From: Triplophysa rosa
Lineage: Eukaryota > Chordata > Actinopteri > Cypriniformes > Nemacheilidae
NCBI RefSeq assembly: GCF_024868665.1
Contig: NC_079900.1
Location: forward strand, 26,350,560 to 26,414,559
Direction: 5' to 3'
DNA length: 64,000 bases
The number at the start of each line of letters is the position of its first letter. Positions within the stretch are counted from its first letter, which is position 1. Below the pieces are notes generated by a model. It was not told the origin of the DNA. It was given only the letters and a program-made list of their open reading frames with translations, and ran no database searches. This document shows, piece after piece, positions 21,395 through 31,020 of this stretch. The position numbers and the translations under genes are program-made.

Positions 21395-21940
21395 TCAGTT
21401 TCTCTCAGCAACAGTGGCAAGTTCTTTGACTACCGTCCGTTGGGCCTGTCCTCTGATCCCCACTTCCTTAAGCAGCCTTGTAGTGGAATTGGAAACAAAG
21501 CCCCTGCAGCCCACTTCCACCGGGAACACTTTCGCTGTCCATTCCCGATCTTCAGCCTCCGCTGCCAAGTTGGCATACTGGAGATTCTTTCCTTCAAATG
21601 CTTCGTTAATGGCCTCTTCCCAAAGTACAGTCAACTCAACTATGATGACTGTCCTACTGGAGCTAGACCACAGAACCATGTCTGGCCGCAGATTGGTTGC
21701 TGCGATTTCCAAGGGGAAAATATGTCTGTGGTTTAAATCAACTCGCATTTCCCAATCCCTGGGTATACTCAGCAGACCTGAATCTGAGGATAAGGGCTTG
21801 GCCCGTGGTTTCTGCCCCTCCCGGATAAAGGGTTGCCTTTTTAGAGAGTTAGCTTTGGCGTTTTGGGGATGGCATTTTCTGCCACTCTCTTGGTCTCTAC
21901 TGCTGCAGCCAAGCACTTTAGTACTTGATTGTGGCGCCAT
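21395..21940 (-). pseudogene. LINE restriction-like endonuclease domain
   Basis: The C-terminal domain of the RLE-type LINE. At about residues 84-105 it reads LRPDMVLWS, then VIIVELTV, so P-D and a downstream E fit the PD-(D/E)xK nuclease core that nicks the target in this class. WEEAINEAFEGKNLQYANLA and VEVGCRGFVSNSTTRLLKEV follow, both typical of the family in fish. The frame ends just after ATVAERN. It is out of frame with the upstream knuckle piece (22071), so one frameshift separates them. Confidence 0.75.
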
Positions 21941-22100
21941 GTGTATCTACCCTGTGTCAAGCTCTTCTTGCAACACACAAGAATATGTTTAAGGTTTGCT
22001 GGAGCTGCACATAGGTGGCAGGCTGGATCCTGTCCACACCAAACATGCAGATTTGTTGGTGAGGGCAGCACATCATATGTAGCTCTTATGATAAAACTTA
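21941..22100 (-). pseudogene. LINE CCHC zinc knuckle
   Basis: The frame reads CHLCAAPANLKHILVCC, giving C-x2-C-x7-H-x4-C, then QGRYTWRHNQVLKCLA, the usual continuation between knuckle and endonuclease in these LINEs. Its upstream codons (LSFIIRATYDVLPSP) run straight to the Harbinger junction at 22100 and continue the sense of the RT fragment on the other side, so the insertion split a continuous frame. Confidence 0.75.
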
Positions 22101-22157
22101 AGGTCAGTTTATGGTTCTGCGTAGGACCTACACCGTACCATAAACCCTGGTACCCTG

Positions 22158-22194
22158 GTACCCTGTGCGCGTAGGACCTACGCGCACAGGGTAC
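22158..22194. repeat. Hairpin 1 in Harbinger (18-bp arms)
   Basis: GTACCCTGTGCGCGTAGG, one base, then its exact reverse complement. Directly adjacent to hairpin 2. Confidence 0.9.
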
Positions 22195-22235
22195 GCGGCT
22201 CTGCGTAGGCTACGGCGTAGCCTACGCAGAGCCGC
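22195..22235. repeat. Hairpin 2 in Harbinger (19-bp arms)
   Basis: GCGGCTCTGCGTAGGCTAC, a 3-base loop GGC, then its exact reverse complement. Confidence 0.9.
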
Positions 22236-22437
22236 ATACCCTGTGCGTACCCTACGCCGTAGCCTGACGCGCACCTCTCCAAAAATGTAACAACGCGTCA
22301 ACTCAACGCGGACCCTACGCGGACCGCAAGCGCTGTGATTGGTCGGTTTGGCAGCATCGTACTTCCTTCTACGCATTTCCGGCATCTTCTTCTCTGGTGT
22401 CTTCTTCCGGCAAGTTCAGAGTCCACAAAAGAACAAC

Positions 22438-22614
22438 ATGGTGAGCATCGACATCGACCAAGTTACTGAGCGTCTGATTGAAGAGGTTCGGAAATACACG
22501 CATCTGTATGACTCCTCTTCGGCGAACTATAAAGACTGTCAGATGGCGGCGAATTCTTGGAGAGAGATTTCCTCTAACGTCGGTTTGGCTTCCATTGTCG
22601 TTTGCAAACACTAG
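22438..22614 (+). CDS. MADF-domain N-terminal exon carried by Harbinger
   Basis: ATG at 22438 opens 58 codons that read ERLIEEVRKYTHLYDSSSA and then YKDCQMAANSWREISSNVG, the first helix, the aromatic L-Y-D-x-S and the W-R-E-I of a MADF (Myb/SANT-like) DNA-binding domain. Autonomous PIF/Harbinger elements encode such a protein beside the transposase, and it helps carry the transposase to the nucleus and DNA. Here the domain stops after N-V-G, followed by nine unrelated codons and TAG, so this looks like exon 1 of the parent gene read into its intron. The rest of the gene and the transposase are gone. Confidence 0.7.
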   Translation: MVSIDIDQVTERLIEEVRKYTHLYDSSSANYKDCQMAANSWREISSNVGLASIVVCKH

Positions 22615-22816
22615 CATACACACACACAAAACATCGGCGAAGAAGAGCAAACCCATGAAAACACAAAGAGCCAACTAGCGTTTCGGCGGTGTAATTGCAG
22701 TATGACGCATACTCTCAACGCAGAACCATAAATGTTCACGACGGCGTCGTCTACGTACGTAGGCTACGCCGTATGTTACGGCGTAGGTCCTACGCAGAAC
22801 CATAAACTGACCTTTA

Positions 22817-23498
22817 GCCTGTTTGTTTTCATACTCCACAGCTCACTCCAAGTGATTTTGCGCCGTTCAATGCCTTCCCACCTCCTCCGATGGCCTTGCT
22901 GGGGTTGAGAGACCCCTCTAGAGCATCTACTTGCTTCCTCTTGATGCCGAACCTCCTCCACTACCAGGTGATGCTGTTCCTTTGGTGTCGCTTTTCGCCA
23001 CGTGGGTGTGGTTGATGCCAAACCAAGTCCCCCTCTGCCATGTTGAACTTGTCCCACGATGTCCTTATGTCTGAGGGCTGCTTTTGCATCTCCTACCGCT
23101 GTTGTTGGGTTCCATGTCTTTCCCGTCGCTACTGTTGGAGCAGCATCTCTGACACAGAGATCACAGGATTCTTTGAGCGTCATCTCTAACCTCATTTTGG
23201 TGCATTTAAATTCCTCCACAAGGTTTCCAATGGGAAGAGACAGAGCTCCATTCCCGTACAGCCCTATGTTGCTAAGGCATCTTGGTAGCCCAAGCCATTT
23301 CCTCACTTGTGTACTCACCAATCTCTCCAGGTTATTGGTGTGAGACACCCTGATTGGAGGTAGGCGCAGTCCGTTTTTCAAACGCTCTCCTCCAACCACC
23401 CAACGCGATGCCCGGATTATTATTTCCATTGAAATTGTGAAAGCCAGTGGTGAAATTGTGCAACCTGCCATTATGCCAACCTCCAACTGTTGCCACAC
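22817..23498 (-). pseudogene. LINE reverse transcriptase, part with internal deletion
   Basis: The frame reads VGIMAGCTISPLAFTISMEI, then SRWVVGGERLKNGLRLPPIR, the region just before the RT catalytic box. The next residues (VSHTNNLERLVSTQVRKWLG) belong to the thumb, well downstream. The Y/F-x-D-D box and about 100 or more residues expected between are missing. LPRCLSNIGLYGNGALSLPI and KCTKMRLEMTL follow. The frame runs up to the Harbinger junction. Confidence 0.7.
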
Positions 23499-24202
23499 GG
23501 TGGTACTATCATGTGTGGTAATACAGAATTGAAGATCCTGAAAATATGCCTTAATCAGCTTTGTTACCTGCTCTGGAACGTGGAAGAAGTCAAAGGCTGT
23601 CTACAGCAGCTCACGTGGCACTGATCCAAAGGCATTGGCAAGATCTATAAAAACCACATGCAGGTCTTTCTACTCCTTTTTTGCCATTTGCCACTGGTGC
23701 CAGATAATGTTAGCATGTTCCAAACATCCAGAGAAACCCCATATGCCTGCCTTCTGCACTGAAGTGTCAATGAAGTTGTTTCTCTTCAGAAATCCTGAGA
23801 GTCTATTGGCCACAACGCTGAAGAAATTCTTACCATCCACATTCAAGAGGCTAATTTGGGAAACTGGTCAATAGTTGAGGAGTTTTTCTACTTGGGGATC
23901 AGTATGCCTCCTGCCCTTCTTCATACCTTTGGTATCACCTGCTTTTTCCATGCCACAGCCATTAATCTCCAAAGGTACCTCAACACCCCAGGGGATTTCT
24001 TGTAGAGCCTGTATGGTATACTGTTGGGTCCAGCTGCTGAAGCTGATCTTGCCCGTTTTAACTGCACTCTCAACTTCGCTCCATTTAGGGGGCCTTGTGT
24101 CCATCTGGTGTTCTGGTAGTTGAATTGGTGGCATGTCCTCTGGAATGGAGATTGGCTCATGCCTCTGATTGTCAGAATACATTTTCTGTAGGTGTTCCTC
24201 AA
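23499..24202 (-). pseudogene. LINE reverse transcriptase, N-terminal part, frameshifted
   Basis: Two overlapping minus-strand frames share the coding sense: one carries PPIQLPEHQMDTRPPKWSEV, the other ARSASAAGPNSIPYRLYKKS and VLRYLWRLMAVAWKKQVIP. The A-x-G-P-(N/D)-x-(I/V)-P-Y motif is RT block 1/2 of non-LTR elements. A frameshift lies near 24060. Downstream (23500-23860) only translated relics remain. Confidence 0.7.
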
Positions 24203-24208
24203 GATCTG

Positions 24209-24804
24209 TTATAGGTACTTTAAAGGTCCCAGTTTTCTCCTTGCTAAAGATGCTACTGACTTGAAGGATCTTTGTAGAAAGCGCCTTCGCTCCTTCTTCT
24301 TATGTTGCTTTCTCAAGCTCTCTGCTCTTCGCAAGGAGGCCAGGAGACTTTTAATATGGCCTTGTAGTGCCTCTAGGCCCTTCCTTTCCACTAGGCCCTT
24401 CTTCCACTGTTTCCTCAGGCTCCTCTTTTCTCTCACAAGTCTGTCGATTTTTTTTGTCTCCTGGACTTGGGTCGGCCCGTCATCTCCTTCTGTGACCTTC
24501 AGTTCTTGCTTTTCACTCCAAATCTCTCCACCCCATAGGTGTAGATGATCCCCCCCATCTTCTCTGGTTTTCTTTCGACGTCTCCTTTTCAGCCTGCTAA
24601 CAGCTGGACGAGATCCGAGTCAATGGTTGCCCATTCTTTGTTGCAGGATTGAGGCCAAAGTATCTGAGGTCTTCTTCCATACATTTTCCTTTCTTCTGCT
24701 TGCTGCGGCTGGGTAGTCTCCGGGTTGCTGGTAAGTTTATGCCTGGTTGGGCTTCGTCTGGGGTTCTGATATAACGTCAAATAAAACTTAACAAGAGCAT
24801 TCAC
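24209..24804 (-). pseudogene. LINE basic N-terminal linker
   Basis: Two frames, 24209-24436 (LRKQWKKGLVERKGLEALQG, SLRRAESLRKQHKKKERRR) and 24589-24804 (WATIDSDLVQLLAG at its end), correspond to the arginine/lysine-rich region that precedes the RT in this LINE family and probably binds nucleic acid. They are separated by a frameshift or stops. The 5' end of the element appears to be near 24800, where family B repeat sequence starts. Confidence 0.6.
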
Positions 24805-25005
24805 CTGTCGCTGTTCTTGCTGTGAAATGTCCAGCGCTGTCTCAAGTAATCCACAGATAAATGACGTTTCCTGAACTCCTCCGCAGTTAGTTTCGTTTTA
24901 AACATCTCATATATCAAATTGTTTGTCCTCGGGCTCAAGAAATCTGTCACAGCAAACACAAGTTTGTGTGTAAACTTGTCAATGACGACCTGGATTGTGA
25001 GTGTC
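24785..25005 (+). repeat. Dispersed repeat family B, 3' part, with empty MITE site
   Basis: Matches about 30794-31020 in the same orientation (AACAAGAGCATTC, ATAAATGACGTTTCCTGAAC-like, CAAATTGTTTGTCCTCGGGC). TTAA at 24788-24791 is the uninterrupted version of the site that carries a MITE at 30643-30793. Confidence 0.7.
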
Positions 25006-25559
25006 CGCGACGCGAGTGACCTGCGCAGTTCACTATCTCACACACAGCCTGAGCTGGTGGCGGACTCGCATTCTACTCGTCCTTTCACATAAAATAACAA
25101 CTAGAAGAAATTCTAAATTTGCAGTACTTGTAAAAAAAATGCTTGCGCTGTCTCGATTTAGTCACGGTCTGGAGCCCTGTATGTGGCTGTGAAGAAATTA
25201 CCACAAATAACTCCATGAAACTTTGTATACACAAAGAGATTTGAGTTTCCTTGAATTAATCTAAATAGCCTCAGACAAAACTCTCAAATATATTTCACAA
25301 TCCAGGGACTCATTCTATTTGACACAAACCCAAGAGCATAAAGTCTGTGCTGTTGAATCATTAAGGCTCCAGAGATGTGTGGCTTTTATATTACAGTTTA
25401 ATTTATTTCACTAGATTTAGCAGTAAACATGAACATAAATAACTAAAGAGTTTTAAATTAAGACACATTACTATGGTGACGGTAATGCCCATGAAACAGG
25501 GATTGTGCATATACGTTTATGCTACTGTGGTAAACTGCATAGGGATTTGTATTGAACAT
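25006..25559. other. No supported feature
   Basis: Non-coding sequence with short frames only. Confidence 0.4.
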
Positions 25560-25715
25560 GCCCGTTTCTCAATACCAAGTACATCAAGTTTGGACTTGGG
25601 TCCTTGCTAGTTTGGAATTGGCAAGTTCAGACTCAGGAGATCGAACTCGCGAGGATGGGAGAACGCAATCCGGTTGGAATATCAAATGGAACAGCAGAGT
25701 ACTTGCTGTCACTCG
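25560..25715 (-). mobile_element. Partial copy of the 48-kb AGC-flanked element
   Basis: Starts CCCGTTTCTCAATACCAAG and continues with AAATGGAACAGCAG-TACTTG. This matches in reverse complement the right end of the element at 47852-48854 (48700-48854). The rest is absent. Confidence 0.65.
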
Positions 25716-26541
25716 ACTGCGGTATTGAATATGTGCAATCCGAGTTCATTTTATTAATTATTTTAATGTAGCTTTACATTTAAACAAAGTAAAATGAAAT
25801 CATATAATACAAAACATTGCAGTGCTTCTTGTCATTTTCATTTAAAAAATATAAAAATGTGATTCTGGCAACATTTTTCAAACTGTTTTTAAGTTTATAA
25901 TGAAATGATATACGATATAAAACAAAATACATTATTATGAAGTATAAGAAATTTGTACAAGAGGAAATATACAAGCAGATCATTTAGTCAAAAGTCCAAG
26001 GCAGCGCTCTATGGAAGGGAATGCCTCCCAAACTTAAATAAAACATTAGATGATGTAAAGAAAAACAGATCTACAATTATACTCATTATACATGACTGTG
26101 CGGTCAATATGACTGTGTCTGCATTACTGGGAACGCCCACAAAAACGTCATATACATTTATGCTGTGGAGGAAACAAACCATTCGAATGAATGGTCTAAA
26201 CATTACCTGTTTTTTATTATTGTATTTCTACTGGCCATTGTCTGTGTGGAGATATCTGGTTTGGGAGTGGAGTGACTGGGACCGCTTGAGGGTGCTAGTG
26301 CCTATTGGTTGCCGGATATAAACCTCAATTTGGTAGAGGGAAACCTCTGGGATTAACTAACGCTACTCATGCCTACTCATTCTAAGTCCTGTTTTGAGAA
26401 CTCATAGAGTTTCTGCTCAAATGTGATTATTTATTGACTATGCTGGTGACTTGATGTATTTGAATTATATAGTAATTGATGTTTGCTTTTTTTTTTATTT
26501 TGTAGAAAGGACTTTTCCTCTCACTTTGTAACATCTTGTAT
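25716..26541. other. No gene; possible LTR-like sequence
   Basis: AT-rich, then at 26215-26335 a stretch with GGATATAAACC (TATA-like) and a GC-richer promoter-like context. Related-looking sequence continues beyond the solo LTR (27148-27675) and includes AGAATAAAATAGATG. It could be an older LTR into which the solo LTR inserted, but I cannot define its ends. Confidence 0.3.
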
Positions 26542-26542
26542 C

Positions 26543-27143
26543 TGTCAGGATCCTGTCCTTCCTATTCTGAGTTTTTGTGCCTTGTGGACAGGGTCGTAAC
26601 AGTACCATGTCTTGTGTGTGTGTTTCGTCTTGTGTGGAGACACGTGGCGGTTTGTTTTGACATTTTGCCGCGTGTCCTCCTGTCTTTTGTTTAGCTCCTC
26701 CCCCTTGTTTCTCCGTTAGTGTTTCATCTACCTCACCTGTCCCATTATCTCCCTGCTAGTTTCCATTTAATGTTAAGTCTTGTCACCTGCCCGTTACCGT
26801 CCTTGTCCTATTATCCTTCATTAGTTTTCCCCTTTATAAGTCCCGTTTATTCCCAGTCCTGGGTCGGTTCATTGTGTGTGTTTACCTGGTTGCCTTCTAG
26901 TTCGTGGCGACTGTCAAAGACTGTATTCCTGTTTGGACTTTCCCTTATTCGTGGTTTCCCTTATTTCGTCCCTTATACCTTGTTTGTTTTGTCCCCCTTG
27001 CGGGAAGTTTTCTGTTTATTTTATTGTTCAGAGTCCCTGTTTTGCCCCAGTGAGGGTTTTTGTTTTTAGTCTTGTTTAATAAAAGTTTTTTGGTTAACCC
27101 TTCAACTGCCTGCACTTGGGTTCTGTCTCCCCCATTCCTGACA
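26543..27143 (+). mobile_element. Solo LTR (601 bp)
   Basis: Starts TGTCAGGATCCTGTCC and ends CCCATTCCTGACA. The flanks GTATC (26538-26542) and GTATG (27144-27148) match at four of five bases. TTTATAAGTCCCGT near 26833 is a plausible TATA region and AATAAAAG near 27079 a poly(A) signal, as expected for U3-R-U5. Same broad family as 3810-4340, opposite orientation. Frames inside are not coding. Confidence 0.8.
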
Positions 27144-27900
27144 GTATGCAGTTTTTATTGGATTATATTACTCTTGGTGTTTTACTTTGTATGAGTACCC
27201 TTTGGATTCTCCACACGTTTCCAGAAAGTGAGACGAGAGTCGGATTCTTATCACACTGTAGCGAGACTACGTCGTGTGGCCTCAATAAACGCAGCGTTAA
27301 GGACAGCGAGTCACCAAATGCTATTGACTGTCTTCATCGTTCAACCACTGGATATTGGATATCATCATTGCATAGTTCTCAAATAACAGTGTGGATTTAT
27401 ATTCATCTATTTACCATCATCATTCCAGCACATCTAAAGACTGGTCATTCACGATAAGTTTCTTTTGATTATTATGAACAGAGACAAAGTCTGTTTATTT
27501 ACTTATTTTTATTTTTTATTGTTGTGGTGGAAATTATTTACTTATATGCACTTGTGAGAATAAAATAGATGAAAGAAATATTTTTTTGGATGAAGTGGTT
27601 CTCTATTTCAGTACCTTCCGAAATTCTGTTGAACCCCCTCAGAATAGCATCTTTGAATAAGGGAGGTGTTACAATGTAGACCTTGTTAGGCACTTGTGTC
27701 TTAGCTCTTTTTAATGATTATGATTGACTTTTGCTTGGTGCAATACCGAAAAGTTGCTGTGTGGTGTTCTGCCTCTCTGATAAGATAATAGTCAAACAAT
27801 CTAAATAATGGAGTGCCCTGCGTCTAATAGCTTGCTCACACTAGGCACGGTTGTCCTGAACCTCTTCTCTTTTACCTCATATCCACTATCATCTCTTTGT
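27144..27900. other. No supported gene
   Basis: Possible flank of an older LTR (see 25716-26541). It ends GGGAGGTGTTACA near 27672. No protein frame is recognised. Confidence 0.35.
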
Positions 27901-28886
27901 CTTGTCCGTGTTGAAGGTGAGATTGACACCATGTCACAAGACTAGCCACTTCCCTGCCTGTAGTCATTTAGGCAGGTCGGGGGGGATCTTCTTGGGGAGG
28001 GGGACAATGGTTGTGCTCTTGAAGCAGGTGGGAATGATGCTCTGACTAGGTTGAGGATGGAAGTGAGTACATCAGCCAGTTCTGTAGCACAAGCTCTGAG
28101 GGCCCTCCCTGGGATGTTGTCTGGCCCTGCTGCCTTACGTAGGATTGATCCTTCTCAGCGCTTTGTGTACCTCAGCTGACGAGACAGTAGGAAGGGGTGG
28201 TGGGTTGTCCAAGTGTGTCTGTGCCTCCTCTCTGTATGGACACTGGAGGTCTCGAAACGGGCATAGAACATGTTGAGGTCATCCGGCAGGGTGTCTGAGG
28301 AGTTAATAGTAGTTCTGATGGTAGTCCTGTAGCCTGTGATGTGCTGCAGGCCTTGCGACATCTGCCTGGCGTCAGCAGTAAAGTAGAAACTGTCCAGCTT
28401 CTCCCTGTACCGTCTCTTGGCTGCTGAAATTACGTTTTTATAAGTCCGTACTTTGCAGCTTTGTACTCTGTCTCATTACCTGATGTAAATGCAAAAGATT
28501 GAGCACGCAGAATGTGCTGTACCTGACTGTTTATCCACGGCTTCTGGTTGTGGAACTTCCTGACTTGGTTGGTACAATGCGATCAACACAAGTGCTGATG
28601 TAACCAGTCACATATTCGGCATAATCCTGTATGCAGACAGAAGAGTCCTCCGGAGTGGCTGCAGCTTTAAATACATCCCAGTCTGTCAGAGCAAAATAGT
28701 TCTGCAAGATTCTCTCGGACTGTACGGTCCAAAGCTTAAACTTGACAGGGTTTGTTTGTTTGAGTCTTTGTCTATAGGCTGGGTACAGGAACAAAGAGAT
28801 GTGGTCTGAGCATCCAAAGAGAGGGCGGGGTGCAGCCCTGTATGCATTGCGTATGTTATTGTAAACATTGTCCAGTGTGTTGTTTT
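27901..28886 (-). pseudogene. APE-type (L2/CR1-like) LINE ORF2, 3' piece
   Basis: Minus-strand frames read GCSDHISLFLYPAYRQRLKQ-type sequence. It contains the S-D-H catalytic motif of the APE endonuclease, then FALTDWDVFKAAATPEDSS, and further on SQGLQHITGYR and LPDDLNMFYARFE, the linker between nuclease and RT. After the RT start (TTIVPLPKK-like codons near 28000) the sequence jumps to VNLTFNTDKTK near 27925, so most of the RT is deleted. Several stops are present. The hAT at 28887 separates it from its upstream endonuclease part. Confidence 0.7.
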
Positions 28887-29389
28887 AACGGATGTGCCGA
28901 TCCGATATTTTGGATCGGGATAGGGGTCAATACGGACCTTTTTACTGGATCGGGAATCGAACTGACCAAATCCGATCCTGTGCATTAGCCGCAGATGTTA
29001 CACATAGAGCTTCAAAAAAGGGACTAACTTTTAAGAAACCACCGTAAAATGCACTATATTCCAGGTTTTTCTTATGTCATTCGATTGCTTTATGCGAGGA
29101 ACAAACCTATATAGCATAATTAGTCATGAAAACTCTGACCTCCGCTGGTGCTGTCATACGTCAATCTCCAGTCGGCATGCAAAAGCGTTCGGTGACACTC
29201 AGGACGTTACTCTTTCCAAGATGTTCCAATGTTTATGTTATTCTTTATAATCACTAGATAATAGTCTATAGTTTTGTTTAAAATGACTGTATTTTGATGA
29301 AGCCGGGTACTCACTGATAAGTGTCTTTAGTTTAAAGCACTGGAAGCGGTTACTTTATAAACATTGTGCGTCATTCACACACAGTGGCC

Positions 29390-29540
29390 CTCATTTATCA
29401 AATGATCGTACGCAGAAAAATGTGCGTACACTCGTTGCCACGCAAAACATAGCATTTATCAATATGGACGTGAGCGGTTGCTATGATCAAATCTCACAAC
29501 AGGTCTCAGCTCGTGTACGCAAGTTTTGAGAGGGTGAAGG
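29390..29540 (+). mobile_element. Fragment with GGCCCTCATTTATCA end
   Basis: CAGTGGCCCTCATTTATCAA then CGTACGCAGAAAAATGTGCG and CGTGTACGCAAGTTTTGAG is a recognisable terminus of a fish DNA transposon or derivative, nested in the hAT. The opposite end is not found. Confidence 0.45.
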
Positions 29541-29605
29541 TCCATGTATGCTTTACCCTTTTGATAACTGAAAAGGAATAATGACAAATAGAAATATTAC
29601 ATCAA

Positions 29606-29896
29606 TTTCTTTGTTCTAATGAACACAGAGAAAGATATTTGGAAGAATGCTTATAACCAAAAAGATCTCAACCCCTATTGACTACCACAGTAGGAAAAAT
29701 ACAGTAGTACTCAAAAGTGCCCCAGAACTGTTTGCTGTCCTACATTCTTCAAAATTTCTTCTTTTGTGTTCAACAGAACAACACAAATTATAAAGTAATT
29801 TTTCCTACTATGGGAGTCAATAGGGGTTGAGATCTGTTTGGTTATAAGCATTCTTCCAAATATCTTTCTGTGTTCATGTTCATCAGAACAAAGAAA
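29606..29896. repeat. Foldback repeat (arms of about 95 bp)
   Basis: 29606-29700 and 29798-29896 are reverse complements with few mismatches, sharing GGAAGAATGCTTATAACCAA and CAACCCCTATTGACT. The loop is about 97 bp. Non-coding. Confidence 0.85.
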
Positions 29897-30316
29897 TTTA
29901 TACAGATTTATAACAACTCGAAGGTAAGGAAATGATGACAGAATTTTCATTTTTGGTGAAGTATCACTTTAAGCATTAAAATGTTAAAAACAGCATTCAT
30001 TTATGAAGTGTAGTGGATGACAAAGTATGATATATGTTTTATAATGTAGTGAAGTAAACATTTTCTTAAATAAAAACCCTAATAAAGTGCAGATATTTGA
30101 AAATGTACCTGAAAGTACAATACTTAAGTAGGTGTAGGTACTATGTAGGTACTAAATGTAGGTACTATCCACCTCTGGCAATAAAAATATGTAACTGATC
30201 AGGAAAAAACAGTGCTAGTATCGGATCAGGATCAGTATCGGGCGATACTCAGAATTCAGGTATCGGAATCGGATCGGGAAAGGAAAAAGTGGTATCGTAG
30301 CATCCCTAGTTGTTTT

Positions 30317-30450
30317 CGCGGGTGGGACTGTTCACATGTTAGTTCACAGGAAAGTACAGTCCATAAGTTGCACTGATTAAAGTCGCCAGCAGCAATAGAA
30401 AATCCATCTCTATTACAATGCAGTAAATTCCTTTGCTAGATAATAGGGAC
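30317..30450 (-). pseudogene. APE-type LINE, endonuclease piece upstream of the hAT
   Basis: The minus strand reads IAAGDFNQCNL, containing the G-D-F-N motif of APE endonucleases, and runs to the hAT junction with CEQSHPRK. It continues across the insertion into TTLDNVYNNI and the SDH motif at about 28810. It shows that the hAT split the endonuclease domain. Confidence 0.65.
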
Positions 30451-30479
30451 GACATTTCAGCAATCAAAGATTGCCTTTT

Positions 30480-31020
30480 GGATATATTACTAATTATATA
30501 TTATATTGTTTACAGTGTTATACATTAAAACAAAATGAAAGCGCTTGTGTTAATAAGTTCTTATGATGAATTTAGTGTGTATTAAAGGAACTTTTCCTCA
30601 TGTTCACAACACAATTTAAATCATATTTCAAATGAAACTTAAAGGAGCAATGTGTAGATTTTAGCGGCATCTAGCGGTGAGGTTGTAATTTGCAATCCAG
30701 GGCGCACTCCACCCCGGCTCACATGAATGCATAGTTGTGTATATTATATTGCATTTCTGTCAATAGAGCCTCCAAAAAACACGCACTGATCCTTTAACGA
30801 GAGCATTCGCTTGTTCGCTTTTGCTGTAAATGGATTCGAAATGATCCAGCACTGTCGTGTAATTAGATAAATGACATTTTCAAAACTCCTCCACGGTTTG
30901 TTTAGTTTTAAACCTCTCAAATATCAAATTGTTAATCCTCAGGCTCATTAAAATCTATCACAGCAAACCGTGCATCCTATTCATGCGCTAATGTTGTGTG
31001 TGTACTTGTCAATGACAAGT
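30480..31020 (+). repeat. Dispersed repeat family B, longer copy
   Basis: The 5' part matches 19775-19895 and the 3' part matches 24785-25005, so this copy links the two. It is interrupted by a 151-bp MITE. Confidence 0.65.
30643..30793. mobile_element. MITE of 151 bp with TTAA duplication
   Basis: The left end AGGAGCAATGTGTAGATTTT and the right end read backwards AGGATCAGTGCGTGTTTT are inverted, flanked by TTAA at 30639-30642 and 30794-30797. The related repeat at 24785 has the same site unoccupied, which confirms the boundaries. A TTAA duplication suggests piggyBac-like mobilisation. TAA (Harbinger) is also compatible. Confidence 0.75.

Larger units (their letters stand above)
22101..22813 (+). 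mobile_element. Non-autonomous PIF/Harbinger element (713 bp)
   Basis: Inverted termini AGGTCAGTTTATGGTTCTGC then GTAGGACCTAC at both ends, with TTA at 22098-22100 and at 22814-22816. TWA trinucleotide duplication is the rule for PIF/Harbinger. The CpG-rich interior has TACG/CGTA words, two strong hairpins (22158-22235) and a MADF-type exon (22438-22614). No DDE transposase is present, so it depends on another element. It sits inside the RLE-type LINE frame. Confidence 0.85.
21283..24790 (-). mobile_element. RLE-type (R2/R4-like) LINE, broken
   Basis: Minus-strand open pieces spell out a single non-LTR retrotransposon from about 24800 down to about 21300: a basic N-terminal linker (24209-24804), the start of the reverse transcriptase (23868-24202), a later RT and thumb part (22820-23498), a CCHC knuckle (about 21960-22071) and a restriction-like endonuclease (21395-21940). 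A Harbinger derivative interrupts it at 22101-22813. The order zinc knuckle then PD-(x14)-E after the RT is the known order in R2-superclade LINEs with a C-terminal endonuclease. Frameshifts and an RT deletion make it non-functional. Confidence 0.8.
28887..30308. mobile_element. Non-autonomous hAT (1422 bp) inserted in the LINE
   Basis: GTTGTTTT at 28879-28886 and again at 30309-30316 is a perfect 8-bp duplication. The termini GGATGTGCCGAT and, read backwards, GGGATGCTACGAT are inverted. GGATCGG/CCGATCC words fill both subterminal regions. No transposase. The interior carries a second repeat starting CAGTGGCCCTCATTTATC (about 29390) and a foldback (29606-29896). Confidence 0.85.

Noticed and set aside
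26719..27079. Leu/Phe/Ser-rich frames in the solo LTR
   Set aside because: LTR sequence with pyrimidine bias. No retroviral product is encoded in a U3-R-U5 of this size.
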